Shown: piece by piece, positions 61,840 to 64,000 of the stretch
How positions within the stretch are numbered: the stretch's first letter is position 1
Layout: each line of letters opens with the position of its first letter
Assembly (NCBI RefSeq): GCF_002874535.1
Contig: NZ_CP025025.1
Span: forward strand, 3,715,353 to 3,779,352
Source of the DNA: Mesobacillus jeotgali
GTDB taxonomy: Bacteria; Bacillota; Bacilli; Bacillales; Cytobacillaceae
DNA: 64,000 nt
Direction: 5' to 3'
Notes under the pieces: model-generated
The model's database searches: none
What the model saw: only the letters and a program-made list of their open reading frames with translations
What the model was told of the DNA's origin: nothing
Translations under genes and position numbers: made by a program

Positions 61840-62030
61840 TTTCTTTTCCCCTCTCTTTGTGTCTATTTCAAATGTACATTTGTTTTTGTATAGTAGACAT
61901 TATAAATACCCTAAACAGCTTTTACAAGGAATATTTAGGGAGATCTTCCTGTGTAAACGCTTAATCATATGTGGCTCTAAGTGTAAAAAATTATAAAAAT
62001 TTTGACTATAATAAAAGTTTTTCCATATTA

Positions 62031-62062
62031 AAAAATCCTTCCCGTTCATAAGGGAAGGATTT
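62031..62062 (-). terminator. Terminator of the 2-hydroxyacid dehydrogenase gene
   Basis: AAATCCTTCCC / GGGAAGGATTT stem followed by TTTTTT on the minus strand. Confidence 0.9.
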
Positions 62063-62067
62063 GTAGA

Positions 62068-63045
62068 TTATTGGAGCAATTCTCTGTTAACAATTGTCTT
62101 TGGGCTGTCACCTGTCAGGACGGATTTAACATTTGCGACGCACAGCTTGATCATGGTTGTCCTGGTTTCGGTGCTTGCGCTGCCAATGTGCGGGATTGCA
62201 GTTACGTTTGGCAGTTCCAGCAGCGGATGGTCAGCGGAAATTGGCTCTTTTTCAAAGACGTCGAGTCCTGCAGCAGCAATCTCACCATTTTTAAGCGCAC
62301 CATATAAAGCCTGCTCGTCCACAACCGGGCCGCGGCCTGCATTGATGAAAATTGCGCTTTTTTTCATTTTTGCAAAGACATCGGCGGTAAAAAGATTTCT
62401 CGTTTCGGGCGTTAACGGTGCCAGTGACACTACAAAATCAGATTTCGCTACAAGATCTTCAAAAGAACTGTAGACAGCGCCCAGTTCTTTTTCAGCATCA
62501 TGTTTTCGGGAGCGGTTATGATAAAGGATCTCCATTCCAAACCCTTTGGCCCTGCGTGCGACCGCTTCACCGATTTTACCCATGCCGACAATCCCGATTG
62601 TCTTCCCATAAACATCATGTCCGGCAAGCAGGTACGGACTCCAGCCTCCCCACTTGCCAGCCTTTATATATTCAGCCGCTTCGACAATCCGTCTAGCGGA
62701 TGCCATCAACAAGGAAAAGGTGAGGTCAGCTGTCGTCTCCGTCAACACATCCGGCGTGTTCGTGACAATGATTCCACGCTTAGTCGCTGCTTCCAGGTCA
62801 ATATTATCAAAGCCAACTGCCAGATTAGCGACCACTTTCAGGTTTTCACCTGCAGACAGTACTTCCTCATCGACTTTGTCGGATAGCATCGTGATTAAGC
62901 CACTGGCTTTTTCGGCTTCTTTTAAAATAACTTCCCTTGGGGCAGGTACATCTTCATGATCCCACATTTTTACATCAAAAAGCTCTGTGAGATCGGCAAT
63001 CGTTTCTTCAGGCAATTTCCTGGTGATATAAACATAGGGTTTCAT
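62068..63045 (-). CDS. D-isomer 2-hydroxyacid dehydrogenase (glyoxylate/hydroxypyruvate reductase type)
   Basis: 325 residues of the D-2-hydroxyacid dehydrogenase family. NAD(P) motif IGIVGMGKIGEAVARRAKG, catalytic Arg in INAGRGPVVDEQAL, Glu near FEKEPIS, and His in TAIPHIGSASTETR. Members reduce glyoxylate, hydroxypyruvate or 2-ketogluconate; the substrate cannot be chosen here. GAAAGGAGAAAGACA precedes the ATG. Upstream is yutH in the same direction, not obviously linked. Confidence 0.92.
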   Translation of the reverse strand: MKPYVYITRKLPEETIADLTELFDVKMWDHEDVPAPREVILKEAEKASGLITMLSDKVDEEVLSAGENLKVVANLAVGFDNIDLEAATKRGIIVTNTPDVLTETTADLTFSLLMASARRIVEAAEYIKAGKWGGWSPYLLAGHDVYGKTIGIVGMGKIGEAVARRAKGFGMEILYHNRSRKHDAEKELGAVYSSFEDLVAKSDFVVSLAPLTPETRNLFTADVFAKMKKSAIFINAGRGPVVDEQALYGALKNGEIAAAGLDVFEKEPISADHPLLELPNVTAIPHIGSASTETRTTMIKLCVANVKSVLTGDSPKTIVNRELLQ

Positions 63046-63132
63046 TGTCTTTCTCCTTTTGAAAGCGTTTAATATAATAGAATAATTTTATTCTATCACA
63101 ATTTACACTTTCTTTACCGAGAAAAGCTTCGA

Positions 63133-64000
63133 CTAACGTAATAACCAATCGACTGGGGGAAGTTTCGCAGCTTTTACCGGTGCCTCACTAAGATGATAAA
63201 AATGGCTTAGGAACCGCTCATGGTCACTGCTTTGATTCAAATACTTCCGCAAGCGGTCTTCAAGCTGGCGCTTCGTCTGTTCCGATTGTGTTATATAGTA
63301 ATTTTCGACTGTCTCATAATAGTGGAGCGGGAACAGCAATCTCGCGTAAAGCAGCCTCCACGAAAACGGCGAAAGCACGGTCATTGATTGGTATTCTGCC
63401 AGGAAGTTCTTGATTTCTGGCTGGCTCGTCTGGATGTTGGCAAAATAACGATCCCTGACCCATTCAGCGAGATCCCGGCTACCGTGATCAAATACCCATT
63501 CAAAAGGATTTTTGACAAAATAAGTTCCTCTCCAGACCGTATTAGTAAAGCGCTCATGGCAAACAGTGCCATGGTCAATCTTTGTCGGCTTATCATCAAT
63601 CTCAGTATCAGCGAGGTATTGAATGGCATTTTCGGATAACCCCATGTAATACGGAAAAGATTCCATGAACAGCTTTTCAAAATCGTTCTCTGGTTCGGTG
63701 TAAAGCTTTCCGCTCCACACCTTCTCCATCTGGTCAAGCCGCTTTTCCCAGAGCTGTTTCCACTGTCCAACCCTGTTCATGCTTTCAACTTTGAAGGGGA
63801 TTTGCCGGCCCCTTGCATGGAACTTGGCCAGCTTCCTGCCTGTTCTTAATTTTTCAGGCATAGGGACTGCTCGGTTCATCAACACACAGTATTTCCTCCC
63901 CTCCCATTCACAAATTTGTTTTCCTTCCTTATCCGCGAGCAGCCTTGAGACATTCCGATCCCCAGCTGTTTGCATATGGTCAGCAATCCTCGCCAGCTCG
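63133..64000 (-). CDS. yutH: YutH family spore coat-associated protein (5' end beyond the window)
   Basis: The C-terminal 289 residues are visible; the frame continues open past base 64000 (ELARIADH precedes the first internal Met), so the true start is outside. Related to the CotS/YutH/YsxE coat group with an aminoglycoside phosphotransferase-like fold: KFHARGRQIPFKVESMNRVG, YLADTEIDDKPTKIDHGTVC and NPFEWVFDHGSRDLAEWVRD, where HGTVC and FDHGSRD occupy catalytic-loop-like positions. Probably a spore coat protein; kinase activity is doubtful. B. subtilis yutH also lies near hom. Confidence 0.88.
   Translation of the reverse strand, partial: ELARIADHMQTAGDRNVSRLLADKEGKQICEWEGRKYCVLMNRAVPMPEKLRTGRKLAKFHARGRQIPFKVESMNRVGQWKQLWEKRLDQMEKVWSGKLYTEPENDFEKLFMESFPYYMGLSENAIQYLADTEIDDKPTKIDHGTVCHERFTNTVWRGTYFVKNPFEWVFDHGSRDLAEWVRDRYFANIQTSQPEIKNFLAEYQSMTVLSPFSWRLLYARLLFPLHYYETVENYYITQSEQTKRQLEDRLRKYLNQSSDHERFLSHFYHLSEAPVKAAKLPPVDWLLR

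Noticed and set aside
61840-62030. Threonine T-box or other riboswitch before hom
   Set aside because: The leader is too short and lacks the T-box AGGGTGGNACCGCG-type sequence.

Overview
The window is chromosomal DNA from a spore-forming member of the Bacillaceae (Bacillus/Mesobacillus-like). The evidence is a germinant-receptor operon, a YutH spore-coat-type protein, kapB/kapD, and a gene order that closely follows the yug-mrp-yui-yum-yut-thr part of the Bacillus subtilis map. No rRNA, tRNA, CRISPR array, prophage or transposase was recognised, so this is mostly conserved backbone with small accessory insertions.

Layout. 1-7.2 kb: an edge-truncated lipoprotein, a VTT-family membrane protein, a small secreted protein, a PlcR-like (RRNPP) quorum-sensing receptor with a downstream five-repeat pheromone precursor, and a gerA-gerB-gerC operon with a small fourth membrane gene. 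7.2-17.3 kb: DedA protein, YugO potassium channel, YugN, Pgi, a GltS-type carrier, a class D sortase with its LPXTG substrate under a c-di-GMP-I riboswitch, YugJ alcohol dehydrogenase, YuzA. 17.3-32.7 kb: RocD, YugI, an ECF sigma factor with a very large anti-sigma factor, an NSS transporter, YugF/YugE/PatB, an HExxH protein, a cyclophilin lipoprotein, KapB, KapD, PbpD, YufK. 32.9-38.7 kb: the complete seven-gene mrp Na+/H+ antiporter operon. 38.8-51.5 kb: FAD monooxygenase, YuxO-like thioesterase, DedA protein, YuiH, YuiF, leucyl aminopeptidase, YuiD, YuiC, YuiB, YuiA, Nudix hydrolase. 51.7-64 kb: flavin oxidoreductases YumB, YumC and YutJ interleaved with Fe-S and thiol proteins (YutM, YuzB, YuzD, YutI), then hom-thrC-thrB, a 2-hydroxyacid dehydrogenase and YutH running off the right edge.

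Two accessory systems stand out. The first (1763-2971) is a PlcR/PapR-like system: the receptor resembles PlcR along its length, and the adjacent exported precursor carries five copies of DLPSQH at a 14-residue period, four of them preceded by Ala to give ADLPSQH, close to the PapR heptapeptide ADLPFEF. The second (13084-15448) is a surface protein plus dedicated sortase behind a c-di-GMP riboswitch, which suggests c-di-GMP control of surface anchoring or adhesion.

Non-coding DNA is unusually structured. Three loci carry hairpin units repeating every 52-53 bp whose stems differ between loci but remain self-complementary. Three others carry cores repeating every 20-21 bp next to a shared GAACTGGA-type cap hairpin. 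At least five copies of a GC-rich, partly palindromic element of about 120 bp occur, several starting right at the stop codon of the preceding gene. The periods are close to whole numbers of DNA helical turns. The function of all three families is unknown.
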